The notes under the pieces were generated by a model. That model was not told where the DNA came from. It searched no databases and saw only the letters and a list, made by a program, of their open reading frames with translations. Positions 39,550 to 50,477 of a DNA stretch of 64,000 nucleotides are shown here, piece by piece. Within the stretch, counting starts at the first letter, position 1, and each line of letters starts with the position of its first letter. The translations under genes were made by a program, and so were the position numbers. Source of the stretch: Artocarpus heterophyllus (lineage: Eukaryota > Streptophyta > Magnoliopsida > Rosales > Moraceae); the NCBI GenBank assembly GCA_025403435.1, contig CM046341.1, forward strand, positions 15,586,827 through 15,650,826, in the 5' to 3' direction.

Positions 39550-39630
39550 CACTACAAGAAATTTACTTTTTTATGATCAATATTCAGAATGGCTCCGTGT
39601 TGTATATAATGAGCATCATAACAATGCAAG
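39550..39630 (+). mobile_element. CACTA-type transposon terminus (one end)
   Basis: CACTACAAGAAATTT at 39550-39564 matches the terminal inverted repeat of En/Spm (CACTA) elements, which begin CACTACAAGAAA. I could not find the partner end in the window, so this is a terminus fragment or an element whose other end has decayed. Confidence 0.45.
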
Positions 39631-40408
39631 CTGTAAATGTTAATACTTTTTATGCGGCAACATTGGCATATGCACAAAACTTATTACGGCAATGATTTGC
39701 CAGTTGTAAAATCGTACTAATCAGCATGTTGACAACTTGCAATTGGTGTTATGAAAAGCGTGGATAACTTTTTTAGAGGAAAAAATTTAGCATAAATTTT
39801 CATTATTCGAAGCTAACCTATAATCCAAAGCCAGTCAATTGTTTGCAGGGGCATCAAATCCACTAAAATCCCCGTGAAAGTAACAAACAACAACCAATTT
39901 TGGAGTAAATTTCTACGTCAACCAGATGATCATTATTCAATAGCATTTTTCCGAAATCAGAAAAAACATTCAAGAATTACTTAATCAATTTACCTAAAAA
40001 TGCAGATTAGAAAAATAAGAGCATAAGGAGAAAATGTTGACATACCTGAATCTGAACAACTCCGCGTAAGGAAAGAAAAGAGATGATAATGGCGCCATAT
40101 ATAAAGAAGAGAACTTTTGGTAGATGTATAGAAGATAAGTTTTGGCGGGAATACCGAAGGGAACGTATTTTCTCTCTTTAACAAGAGAAGGAATCAATAC
40201 GCGGGAGAAAACCCCAGGGATGTTTGAATAAAAGGAAAAAAAAAAGTGTTTTTTTGCTAAGTAGAGTAAAAATTTTAAAATTAAATAAATGGCCTAAATG
40301 TATGTCATCTAAATGAGCTTAAAAAAAAAAACCAGGCAAGCAATATCACGAGAGATTTTTTAAAATGATTTAAAAAAAGTCTTTTTTAAATAAATAATTT
40401 ATTTTATA

Positions 40409-40584
40409 GGGTGTTTGAAATGATGGTAGGAACCAGTGGTGGAAACCACTTTTACTGTAGCATTTAAGAGTTTTATACTGTAGCATATTTTTTTATTGTT
40501 ACTGTAACATGTGAGAGCTTTACACTGTTTATAACTGAGATTGTGGTGAGAACTGAGTGGTTCTCACCACTGCCAAACACCCCC
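40409..40584. mobile_element. MITE, 176 bp, strong hairpin
   Basis: Ends GGGTGTTTG (40409) and CAAACACCC (40584) are inverted. Inside, GTGGTGAGAAC ... GTTCTCACCAC is a perfect 11 bp stem near the right end (about 40541-40570). Near the left end, gtggtggaaaccac forms a second small hairpin. hAT-like MITEs with such TIRs are common in plants. No clean 8 bp TSD is visible. Confidence 0.6.
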
Positions 40585-40829
40585 TTAGTTTTTTGATGTT
40601 AAAAAATAAACTTTTTGAGTATAAAAATTACTTCAAATTTTTTTTATTCTGTTGAAGTTTATTTTTTTATTATAATTTTTTTTTATAATAAAACATATTT
40701 TTTTGTAAAAAAAAATATCATTTATTCAATACAAAAAATTTTTTTTAGCTTTTTTTTCAAAATATCGCCAATACCACCTTAGCAAGATGATAAAAAAAAT
40801 GAAGCAAACTTAATCAAATCCGAGGGATT

Positions 40830-41040
40830 CACAAATTCCCCCAAATCGCTCGTCTCCAGCCCAGGTGTTCTTCTTCCATTCTTCTTCAATTACGCCCCTG
40901 AGCAAAGTAGTTCTTCAGCCCTCGTAGTAGCTCGTTTTCCTCTTCTTCTTCTTCTTCTTTTCTCTGTCTTCTTCTTCTAGCAAAATTTGATGAAGGAACT
41001 CACCAACCAAATCCCTAGCAGCTCGTCTCCATACCAGGTA
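40830..41040 (+). other. CT-rich leader-like segment with a splice donor
   Basis: Starts with CT/TTC-rich text (cttcttcttcttcttctttt at about 40943). An ATG at 40990 opens a 16-codon frame that runs into ccag|GTATTT at 41038. The phrase ctcgtctcca..ccaggt occurs twice (40850 and 41024). It looks like the leader and first exon of a plant gene, possibly captured along with the CPL fragment downstream. I recognise no protein. Confidence 0.3.
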
Positions 41041-41508
41041 TTTTCGAATTTTTTTTTTAAATTTTATTGATATGCACAACATCAATTAATTAGTTAATTA
41101 GGCATAGGGTTTTATGTACACATATATCGTTTTCTTTCTAGCCCAGAATGTTGTTTTTTAAGAATGTTCTCCAGTAGAATTGTTAGTTAGTGTTAGTTAG
41201 TGTATTTGGTATTAATTGCTTAGCATTCAGCAGAATGCTATGCTATTCTTCATTTGGATATAATGTTGTTTGTTTGTTGTTGTTTCTCTTATTTCTTTTT
41301 TTTTTTTTTTACATCCCCATTTTTTTAGATAAACAAAAAATGCTAATACAATTTCTATTTCTGTTCATTAAAGCATTCATTATAAAAATATCTGTTTTTG
41401 TGGCTGGCATTATTGCTCAAGAGGTTTGTATATTTGTTCCAAAATTGCGTGGGAGACGTGTTATTTTCTAGACATGGTACTTATCATATTCCATTGCATT
41501 CTTAAAGG

Positions 41509-41626
41509 TTTAAGAAAGTCATTGTTCAATGTGTTTCAAGATGGCATTGTTCATCCGAAAATAGCATTGGTGATTGATGATCGCTTGAAAGTGTGGGCTG
41601 AAAAATATCAACCTAGGGTGCATTAG
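41509..41626 (+). pseudogene. Fragment of a CPL1/CPL2-type RNA polymerase II CTD phosphatase gene
   Basis: One open segment encodes [19 protein letters not shown] followed by [20 protein letters not shown]. This is a close match to the conserved part of the FCPH phosphatase domain of plant C-terminal domain phosphatase-like 1 and 2 (the family has a [10 protein letters not shown]...[25 protein letters not shown] type sequence). A plausible acceptor (ttcttaaag) precedes it and a stop follows at once. Only this exon-sized piece was found, so it is a gene fragment. It lies 1 kb upstream of a MULE transposase gene, consistent with transposon capture. Confidence 0.75.
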
Positions 41627-42050
41627 TAGCAAGGACTAAATTCTATTTAAACACCTTTGATATTGAGTATTTGATGCTCAATATTCTTAGCCTTCCTTTT
41701 TAGAATTAAATGCGTGTTTCATATTCTTGACAATGCAGATTGAATTCAATTTGTTTGTTATGAAAAGGCTCATGACTTTGTAGTCTTGTTCATTTGGATT
41801 CTAGAATCCATTTACACAGTTGTGGGATGGATCATAGGAAAATGATGGATTTGATTGAATCTTCAACACTTGACATTGCTCCATTTGTGTGTGTGTGTGT
41901 GTGTGCTGTGTGGTTGTGGCGTTCATAATGCATGTATCATGTATTTATAACTATTTATTTTTGTTTTTCCAATTATCGGATGATGTTTTAACTATCATGT
42001 ATTTGCAGGAACCGGGAATGGTCAATTTATGATCTTTATCATTTTCCTTT
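41627..42050. other. Non-coding stretch with a GT microsatellite
   Basis: (GT)n at 41889-41905. No gene seen. Confidence 0.5.
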
Positions 42051-42054
42051 TTGA

Positions 42055-42310
42055 AACTAAAAAGAGCTGCCTTTAATTAATAGATAAGTCAGTCATTACA
42101 AAGGAGCTCAACCAGATAGGACTAGAATTAAACCATACAGAATCACTAGAATAAGAGAGTGCATGAGATGCCAGAAACTGGGCTACACCATTCCCTGAAC
42201 AGAGCCACTTCCAGAAAGTTGGATAGAATCCTTAATGTCCTCCATGACATTTGCTTCTGGACCTCGAGCAGGTCATTTTGAATTGCATTAACCACGTTGA
42301 GCTAAGGTTG
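42055..42310 (-). pseudogene. LINE 3'-end relic (RNase H C-terminus)
   Basis: The minus strand has a segment NGVAQFLASHALSYSSDSVW that runs on to a stop, preceded in another frame by NVMEDIKDSIQ and LNVVNAIQNDLLEV. This matches the end of the RNase H-like domain carried by plant LINEs (the NxVAHxLA...SDSVW pattern). The stop is followed by a short A-rich tail (position 42055). Frames are broken. Confidence 0.45.
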
Positions 42311-42639
42311 ATATTTGGAAGCTTCTTGCATACATAGAGAAGAAGTTTTTAAGTTAATTAAACAAAGCTGAGAAGCCTTTTTTTTAAATTAAAAAATGGA
42401 GCTAAAAAGTTTAGGAATTCTTGTTAGCAGTGCAGTGCTTGTTTGATTTTGTGAATTTTGGATCAAATCTATATATCTATGTAATTATTAATAGCATCAG
42501 TTGTTAATCTTGCAATGGTGCTTTGTTTTGTTTGGGTTGGAATTGTTAATAGCATCTTTTGATTGAACTAAAAATGAAGTTTTGCCTAAATGTCATTATG
42601 TAATTTTTTTTTTTTTTTTTTTTGCATTTCAATAACTTA
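42311..42639. other. Non-coding leader region before the MULE gene
   Basis: AT-rich, with a T run at 42606-42623. Nothing else recognised. Confidence 0.45.
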
Positions 42640-43368
42640 ATGGCTTCATTACCAATTTATTTTGACGTTGAAGGACATTGGAATGAATTAGAAACTTGTT
42701 GGGTGTGGTGTGAGGAGCAAAGTGAAATGAAAGGAATTATGTTAGAAAAAGAGAGTCCTAAGTTCAGCATGTTGGTTAACAAGATTTTGTACAAAAGCTA
42801 GAATTAATCGTGTAAATAAGTCATTGAAGATAACCTACATGCCACCAAAACACTCTAATAAGATAAAGCCGATTAGAATTTTTGATGATGATGACCTGTT
42901 AGTTTATAAGGGGTTACTTAAGTACACTAGTAACACAATACATGTACATGTTCAGGTGGAAAAAGAAGATATAAATTGTGTTGAACGGGAGATTGTAGTT
43001 CGAGAGGAGATTGCCTCGGCTCCTACTAATGAAAAAGAAATTCAGAGAAATCCGCCGGATGATGAATTTTTTAATTGTGATTTTGTTGATGCAGCTGACG
43101 AGAATGCCTCAGTTCCTAACAACATGGGTCCATTGTCTCCGCCACAACCACTTATGATTTTAAATGAAAAAGAAGTTAGATCATCCTCAACTTTCAATAG
43201 TTTTACATTCAATGATGGATCTAATATACAAGTTGGTGACCACTTCAGAAGCAAGAGAGAGTTAAGGACAAAACTTCATGTTATAGCTTTAAAAGGAAGG
43301 TTCGAGTTTTTAACAAAAAAATCGAACAGAAATTTACTAGTGATGGAGTGTGTGGATCCAAATTGTAA

Positions 43369-43373
43369 GTGGC
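43369..43373. repeat. 5 bp target site duplication, left copy (gtggc)
   Basis: gtggc directly precedes the copia derivative and is repeated exactly at 44998-45002. Removing the element and one copy rejoins the MULE coding text across the site. Confidence 0.95.
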
Positions 43374-43672
43374 TGTAAACAGGGATAATTTTCTGGAATT
43401 GATAAGAAAATGTATTAACTTTTCTCTAATCAAAGAGTATTTACACGGGTTCCTCATATAGGAGGAGATACAAGAGTTAAAAAGAGAAACTAAGGAAAAA
43501 ATCATAATTAACTACCTAAAAATCAGTTGATTTGCTAACTGATTTGCTGTCTATTCTATCAAATCTTTTGTCTAATCTTTTTTCCCTTTTTACAAAGTTG
43601 ACTTAACCAAAAAATAAGATATTTACATAAATCACAAATCACAATCTCCTAAAAATTCTCTACTTTTCCACA
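43374..43672 (-). repeat. 3' LTR of the copia derivative
   Basis: 299 bp, TG...CA in plus-strand view; 3' LTR because the element reads on the minus strand. Confidence 0.95.
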
Positions 43673-43679
43673 TTCCCCC

Positions 43680-44639
43680 TCAAGCTGGTTTGTAGATATC
43701 TTCCATAGCCAGCTTGCCAATTAGGTTGTTAAACTGCCTTGTAGGTAGTCTTTTTGTAAGTACATCAGCTACTTGCTCGGTGGTAGGAATGTATGGCATG
43801 CAAATCAGCCCTCTCTCAATTTTTTCTTTAATGAAATGCTTATCAAATTCCACATGCTTCGTCCTATCGTGAAGAACAGGATTGTGAGCAATGGAGATGG
43901 CTGCTTTATTGTCGCAATACACTTTCATAGGCAGTGGATTAGAGATTTTTAATTCTTCAAGAAGTCTCTTAATCCACAATACTTCACAAATTCCATGAGC
44001 AACTGATCTGAATTCTGCCTCGGCACTACTTCTTGCTACCACATTCTGTTTTTTGCTCCGCCAAGTGACAAGGTTTCCTCCGATAAACGTACAGTAACCT
44101 AAAGTTGAACGTCTATTAGAAATGCTTCCAGCCTAGTCTGCGTCAGTATATGCTTCTACCTGCAAATGTTCACGCCTTTTGAACAGCAAACCACGGCCAG
44201 GAGTTCCTTTTAAGTATCGAAGAATCCTATACACAGCATCAAAGTGTTCTTGGCCAGGTGAATGCATAAATTGGCTAGTCATACTTACTGCAAAGGCTAT
44301 ATCTGGACGTGTATGTGACAGATAAATCAGATAATTGTAGCTAATGTCTTCATCCATGGAGTTCACTAACCAGGTCATCACCATTGAATTCTCTGCATCC
44401 CACGTTGCAAATGCTGGTTCTTCTGGTGCAGGCGCCTTCTTGTCTCCTGTCAAGTACCCAATTTTTCCTTTTCGTTTGATGTACATCCTAACGGATTGAG
44501 ACCACCATAAATAATTGTAACCATTAAGGCGAATGGTAGTAATCTGGACAAAGTGAGAATCGGTATTTGGGTTTTGAATAGCAGGGGGTTGAAGGGGTGT
44601 CATAGCCGGTGGGTTTAATTCAGAGGAGACTTCGGACAT
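43680..44639 (-). CDS. Gag-RT tail-RNase H fusion reading frame with one stop
   Basis: The minus-strand frame opens at 44639 with [12 protein letters not shown] and the copia Gag N-terminus ([20 protein letters not shown], then [14 protein letters not shown]). It passes without frameshift at about codon 105 ([20 protein letters not shown]) into the RT tail, then [15 protein letters not shown] and EAYTDAD. An in-frame TAG replaces the usual Trp codon at about 44130. The same frame then continues through the RNase H segment ([52 protein letters not shown]) to a stop at 43680. About 319 codons in total. The in-frame junction indicates a deletion or template switch that kept the frame. Activity as a protein is doubtful; it is probably carried passively. 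Confidence 0.8.
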
Positions 44640-44684
44640 GGTTAAGACAGTGAAGAGGAAAAAAAATTGGTGACTATTCTAGAA

Positions 44685-44698
44685 TGGCTCTGATACCA
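44685..44698 (-). other. tRNA-iMet-type primer-binding site of the copia derivative
   Basis: TGGTATCAGAGCCA on the minus strand immediately after the 5' LTR, the standard plant copia PBS. Confidence 0.9.
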
Positions 44699-44997
44699 TG
44701 TAAACAGGGATAATTTTCTGGAATTGATAAGAAAATGTATTAACTTTTGTCTAATCAAAGAGTATTTACACGGGTTCCTCATATAGGAGGAGATACAAGA
44801 GTTAAAAAGAGAAACTAAGGAAAAAATCATAATTAACTACCTAAAAATCAGTTGATTTGCTAACTGATTTGCTGTCTATTCTATCAAATCTTTTGTCTAA
44901 TCTTTTCTCCCTTTTTACAAAGTTGACTTAACCAAAAAATAAGATATTTACATACATCACAAATCACAATCTCCTAAAAAATCTCTACTTTTCCACA
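44699..44997 (-). repeat. 5' LTR of the copia derivative
   Basis: 299 bp, about 98.7 percent identical to 43374-43672. Confidence 0.95.
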
Positions 44998-46503
44998 GTG
45001 GCGTGTTCAGGCATGTAAGTTGTCATTGTCATTGCGGAATTCACTCTCATTCGCTTGAAAAATGTTCATCAAAGCACAGGCAAGCAACATACTCTGCTAT
45101 TGGGAATTGCATCAAAAGTCAATTTGTAGGTATACCATAAGTCTACGGCCTAAATCAATACGGAATTATGTTTGTAGTGAATTTGGTACAGATTTCAGTT
45201 ACACAAAGGTTGGATGGCTCTGAGTATGCAAATAACCTCATAAGGGCCACAGCCGAAGAAAGTTTTGCCATCCTTCCATCGTACTGTCATATGCTCAAGT
45301 CTGTAAATCATGGTACTATTACCTACATTAAGGTAGATGATAACAATAGGTTTAAATATCTTTTTGTGGCACATGGACCTTGCATGCAAGGATTTGTTTG
45401 CATGAGGAAAGTAATAGTTGTCGATGGAATGTTTCTAAAGGGCAAATTCAGAGGCGTGCTATTTGTGTCCATTGCTCAAGACAGTGAACGTTGTTGTTAT
45501 CCCATCGCTTGGGGATTGTGGGCAAAGAAGATGATGCATCTTGGACAAGGTTTTTCTCAAAGTTGAAGGAAGTTGTGAAAGATTCTGAAGATTTAGTTTT
45601 CATATCTGATAGGCATTTAAGTATTTAAAAGGCTGTTGAGACGTTTATGAGTTAGCATGCCATTGCTATTGCACATTTCATGTGGCGTAGAACATCAAGG
45701 ATACATTCCATTCTAGTGGTGTTCTATCGTTGTTCTTTAAAGCTGCTAATGCTTATCGAATTGATGAGTTCAATATCTTTTTCAATGATCGTTGTTCTGA
45801 TTATCCAAGCGGTGGGAGATACCTACAAGAGCAGGTCAGCTTTGAGAACTGGTCTCATGCTCATTTTAAAGGACATAGATATGATATTTATGACCTTAAA
45901 CCTTGCTAAATCATTGAATGGAATGCTTGAAGATGTCAGAGATTACCCTGTTGTTGCCTTGTTAGATTATGTGTTGGGAAAGATGTCAATGTGGTTTAAC
46001 GAAAGGTGGGCCAACACCATTGTCACTACCTTAGTTTTGACATCGAAGAATGAGAAAATACTCCATAGCAGGTACGACAAAGCCAGATTTTATCAGCCAA
46101 CAAGCTCAATATTGATGAGTACCACGTTGTAGGTGGAGAGGTTTCTACAACTATAAACATTAGATTGAGAACTTGTACTTGTCGCATGTTCGACATAGAT
46201 CAGATGCCATGTGAACATGCAATTACAGCTTGCGGGAAGGTAGAAACATCCGTTTATGAATTATGTTCACATTATTACAAGACGGATACATTGGTTAATG
46301 CATATGCAGAGAAAATTTATCCTGTACCAGATTCATCTTAATGGGATATTCCCGATGATGTTAGGGAAATGCACATTTTACCGTCTAATGTTAAACGAAG
46401 ACGCAGCGGGTCAAAACAAAAAAGAATTCCAAGTAGAGGCGAAAGCACCACGCAAAGATGAAACAGACGTGCTAGATGCAGACAATACAATCATTATCAA
46501 ATG

Positions 46504-46704
46504 ACTTGTAGGAACGCGTCAATTTCTTGAATTCGTTTGTTGTTAAGAGATAATGACTTTTTATATTTTCAATGAATTATTTGTTAATTATTCCATTTAA
46601 TATCATTATTGTCTTGTTCCATATTGTTCTATACATGGTTTCTTCAGATTTTAATGAAATTAATTCATTATATTGCCGAAATTTACCAAACTTAAAAATT
46701 GAAT
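46504..46704. other. AT-rich stretch after the MULE gene
   Basis: Nothing recognised; should contain the 3' end of the MULE element if it is still present. Confidence 0.4.
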
Positions 46705-46890
46705 GGGGTTGATATGGGTTTATATAGTATCGACCTCCTTATGATGATTTTGAATGAGATGTATAAGTACAAAAGAAAGGGGTCGATATGGGGTCTACAT
46801 AGTATCGACCTCTTTGTAATGAAATTGTAGTTTGAGATGTACAAGTACAAAACAAAGGGGTTGATATGGAGTCTACATAGTATTTGCATG
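46705..46890. repeat. Tandem repeat, about 2.4 units of 74-78 bp
   Basis: Units start at 46705, 46779 and 46857 with gggg(t)tgatatgg followed by agtatcgacctc and atgta(c/t)aagtacaaaa. The third copy is partial and breaks off into a region of short inverted words (tgggtcgacacatg, ccatgta). Confidence 0.85.
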
Positions 46891-47779
46891 GGTCGACACA
46901 TGCAAAACCATGTAAAAACCATGTAGACCCATGTGGGGCATAGGTGTAGACCCATGTCAATCCCATGTAGAATCATATAGACCTTAGTATTTTTTTTAAG
47001 CAAAAATTCACCTAATCATACATAACAATAGAATTATTGTAACGCCTGCCCTTTTTTTCTACAGACATTTATGTTAATCTAATGTTAAAATATGATATTT
47101 TAAGTTATTATTATTTATGTTAAGAAAATTTACTTATTATTTAGTGATGTCGTAGGTAACAAACATGTGGGATTGATATGCCTTGGATGTTTATGTTAAA
47201 AATAAAAATAATGATAAACATAAAGTATTTATTGTTCTTTTTTAAGAGTTTTAACATGCTCTAAATTTATAATCTTCATAGTACTCTAGAGTTATGTATG
47301 CCCCAGAGCTATATTCTTAATGATAACATGAATTTTGTAGCATATTTTCTTATTTTATAACATTAATGATAACTATATGTATAGCATTTTTATCTATGAC
47401 GTTAAGAAACTAAATAATATAAAATGTCCAAGAAAATAATGTGTAAATTTATATTTTTTGGGGTTAGGAGTAAATATTATCGTTGTGTATAAATAATTAT
47501 GTATATTATATTGTATTATATTATATTATATTATTATTATATATACATGATATAATCGTAATACTATTCATTATAATAAAATATTAAATTATGTTATATA
47601 TTATATTATATTATATATATATATAATGCGTTAACTATAAAAGAAACGAAAAGAAAAAAAGAAGAAACCTAATTAGATTAAGTTTACATTATTTAAAAAA
47701 AATCTAGTTAGATTTGGATTATACTTATTTAAAAAAAAATAGGAAACCTAATTAGACTAGGACTAGAGTTACTTATGCC

Positions 47780-47787
47780 TATAAATA
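47780..47787 (+). promoter_or_regulatory. TATA box in the truncated LTR
   Basis: TATAAATA about 740 bp from the LTR start, with pyrimidine-rich sequence beginning about 30 bp downstream. Confidence 0.45.
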
Positions 47788-48127
47788 TTTGGCTTCAAAC
47801 ACATATATTATTTCTATTTTTCTTGCCTCCATCTTTCCTCGTATTTCTCCATGCTTTTATGCTCTCTTTTCTTCCCTAAACCTCACATGCCATTAGTTTG
47901 GAATTTTGTTTTCTTCAAGATTTTCTCTCTCAAAGAATTCATTACTCTTATTTTCTTTTAAGCCAAAGTAGAAGGGATACTTTTTAGAGATTTTGTGTGT
48001 AAGTCTTCATATTTGTTGAAGAAAACATAAGAATTTAAGGTATGGTTTAAAGGTTATTATGGTTTTGAATTTTTATGATTGATGTATATTGTTTTGTGAT
48101 AAACTTTATTATAAAATTGTTCTTTTA

Positions 48128-48221
48128 TGATTGTGAATGTATATACATGTATGTTTGTATGAAAAATAAATTATTGATTGTGAATGTATATACATGTATG
48201 TTTGTATGAAAAATAAATTAT
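48128..48221. repeat. Perfect 47 bp tandem duplication
   Basis: Unit starting tgattgtgaatgtatataca at 48128 and again at 48175; identical over 47 bp. Confidence 0.95.
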
Positions 48222-49980
48222 TTTATCTAATACTTTGATTATAACAATGTTACTTTATGGTAGAAAGCATTTGGAGTGTGATAAGAGAATTCTAGGGTTT
48301 TCGATTTGTTTGTAAGGTGACTGGTAACATTTTGAAAACAAATGATTTTATTTTGATGTGATTTTTGGATATGATGTGTATATATATGTTAGGAATGTCT
48401 GGGATTTTTTATAAATTTTCGTTCAAAATATTTTTAGGGTTATGAGCTTTCAATCAAACACTACTCACAAAATTTTAATTGCTGACAGATTTGTATTTGT
48501 GTTCTATATGATCTATTTTACGAGGCAAAATGTGTCTTTTAATTCTGAAAAAAATTATGAATCATTGTTGATTAAATATCTGTAAAGTTTTGGCTTCATA
48601 TCCTTACTATGTTTTAAGATAAAAATTGTTAATTGACAAGTACTCAGTGATTATAAATGTCTGTCGAATATGCTCTATGTAATTCATGAGATGATAAATC
48701 ACATTTTTAGATATGTCTTGATGATTTATTATTTTTCTAACTTATATTTATATATTAACCATGTCACATAAAAATCTCAGAAGCATATCATACATATTTG
48801 ATTTTATAAAAAAGATTGAATGAAACATGTTCGCTGTCTAGCATGTCTAATATTAATATCAACTATGAATTTAAACTAGTGTTTTGAATTATTCTGAATT
48901 TATTTGAAGCTAAATTTTGGATATGTTATTATTTTATGTGTCTATTATATGTAATAATTTTTATAAATTATTTTATGATATATATAATTTAATACATAAC
49001 TTTTAAGTAGGATTGCCCACTACCCAAACTTTACTAGCGGATTTTATGGTATTAATTATGTGATTTATTTTAATTATCAAATGAAATTTTTATGACTAAA
49101 GAAAAATCAAAGCATTATATATATATATATATATGTTATCTTTATTCCTGCAAATTTTTATGCTCTAATTGAGTGTGAATTGAAAGATACAAGGTTATGA
49201 ACCCTTAAAGGTCAGGCAGTTTTTATTATTGACAGATTTACTTAAATGTTTTAAAAATTGAAAAAAGATATTTTGGATTAATATTTTCAAGAGAATAAAA
49301 TTTGAGTGATGTTTATATATGGTAGCTATATTATGGAATAATTCTTACACTTTATTCATGCTTATAAGTTGAGATTAATTTCTCTATGTTATTAAAGATC
49401 AAGTTTTCTATCTTTATGTTTCTTGACTTTAAGTGCAAGATTATGACTCAAATATACTTTGTTTTGTTAAGAATGATATATGATGATGTAATATGGTATT
49501 AAATGATATAATAAAGAGGAATATTGATTTCATGTATTATATGAATGATTGACATGAACACTCCAAAATACGAGCACACCGAGAACCACGGTAATGTCAC
49601 CTAAGTTAAGGTTTAGTAAGCAAGCAAGGCAAGTAAATACATTCTCATCTTCAACATGATAAAAGTTTAAGAAAGAGTTTGAGAACATGTTTTATGATAA
49701 TTTTTAAGTTTGTTTTGTATATTGTCTTCTTATAAAAGCTCTTGTTGCAACAAAAAGGTTTAAAAGATGTTTTAATAACAAGGCATGTTAAAGCTTATAT
49801 ATATGTATCACTTAATTAAGTGTTGCACACCCTTTGTTTATATTTATATTTATGATGTCCCAAAGGTTGCACTTATCATGTTTGGTTTGGGACTAGCTAT
49901 CTCACTCCTCCCATGATAGCGCGCCTATGATGTTTATGTTTAAAATAAAGATTAAAACGTTACTTTCAAAATAAATAAAA

Positions 49981-50468
49981 AGGAAAAAATCCAAAACACC
50001 CATGTATTTTTCTAAAATATTATTTTTTTCCTTTCTTATTATAAAAATGCCTAAAAAATATTATGTGTTTTCAAATTCATATACAAAATACACCTTGAAG
50101 TGATTAAACTTTTTAAAAAACTAAAATTGTCATTCCTAATCTTAACTAAATATACTTTGAAACATTATTAAACCAAAATACTAAACAAAATCAATCTTAA
50201 AAAGTTAAAAATTATCCAAATAATTGAAGTATTTGCTTAATTAAAATATTTATTTGAATATTTTAAATGACCTTTAAAATTAAGTCATATTTAAATTAAC
50301 ATTTAATTTTTATTGGGAAGGAATCTTAGAATTTTTCAAAAAATTAATTGGTTTAGGGGTATTTTGAGTACAATTTTATACACATAAGGTGTTTTGGGGC
50401 ATTTTAATAATAAGAAGGACAAAAGTGATGTTTAGGCAAAATAGAAAGGATGTTTCGCGTATTTTTTC
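49981..50468. mobile_element. Mutator-type MITE with perfect 9 bp TSD
   Basis: Long inverted repeats: the left arm (49981-50108) aligns with the reverse complement of the right arm (50345-50468) at about 75-80 percent, including TCCTTTCTTATTATAAAAATG versus TCCTTCTTATTATTAAAATG. The outer ends share GAAAAAAT. Flanks carry an exact 9 bp direct repeat, taaataaaa, at 49972-49980 and 50469-50477. Arms of about 100 bp and a 9 bp duplication are the Mutator signature. No coding capacity. Confidence 0.8.
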
Positions 50469-50477
50469 TAAATAAAA

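Larger units (their letters stand above)
43374..44997 (-). mobile_element. Young Ty1/copia deletion derivative, 1624 bp
   Basis: LTRs of 299 bp (43374-43672 and 44699-44997) differ at about four positions. They begin TGTAAACAGGG and end TTTTCCACA in plus-strand view. On the minus strand a PBS reading TGGTATCAGAGCCA (44698-44685) follows the 5' LTR, and a purine tract (AGCTTGAGGGGGAA) precedes the 3' LTR. The TSD is a perfect gtggc. The 1026 bp interior has lost the Gag C-terminus, protease, integrase and nearly all RT. It keeps every cis element for replication, so a related autonomous copia element could have mobilised it. At 1.3 percent LTR divergence it is recent on a plant time scale. Confidence 0.95.
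42640..46503 (+). pseudogene. Mutator-like (MULE) transposase gene, broken
   Basis: The ATG at 42640 opens MASLPIYFDVEGHW. After a stop and frameshift near 42800 the frame resumes through 42824-43368 (SLKITYMPPKHSNKIKPIRI, acidic linker, then FNDGSNIQVGDHFRSKRELR, the MuDR N-terminal domain). The copia insertion at 43374-44997 cuts the conserved MECVDPNCKW zinc region. Beyond it come TAEESFAILPSYCHML and the catalytic block VIVVDGMFLKGKFRGVLFVS (about 45414-45473), followed by a SDRH motif near 45605. Next is a segment with LNGMLEDVRDYPVVALLDYV (from 45918), then a SWIM finger (CTCRMFDIDQMPCEHA, about 46174-46222). A C-terminal zinc-knuckle relic ends near 46503. At least four frameshifts and several stops make it dead. 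TIRs not found. Confidence 0.85.
47038..49945 (+). mobile_element. Truncated gypsy-type LTR related to the 31.2 kb solo LTR
   Basis: Starts TGTAACGCCTGCCC. Two blocks (49555-49660 and 49800-49935) match the solo LTR at 31205-33919. Examples are gagcacaccgaga / gagcacaacgaga, tgttgcacaccc, catgtttggtttgggact and the gatagcgcgcc / gacggcgcgcc words. TATAAATA at 47780-47787 sits about 740 bp into it and is followed by a TC-rich leader, as in an LTR promoter. The expected 3' end (GTTACA) is missing: similarity stops near 49945, just before a MITE. It includes a perfect 47 bp tandem duplication. Confidence 0.7.

Noticed and set aside
46692..47003. Minus-strand 103-codon frame with repeated RSILCRPHIDPF-like units
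   Set aside because: It is the translation of the 74-78 bp tandem repeat, not a recognised protein.
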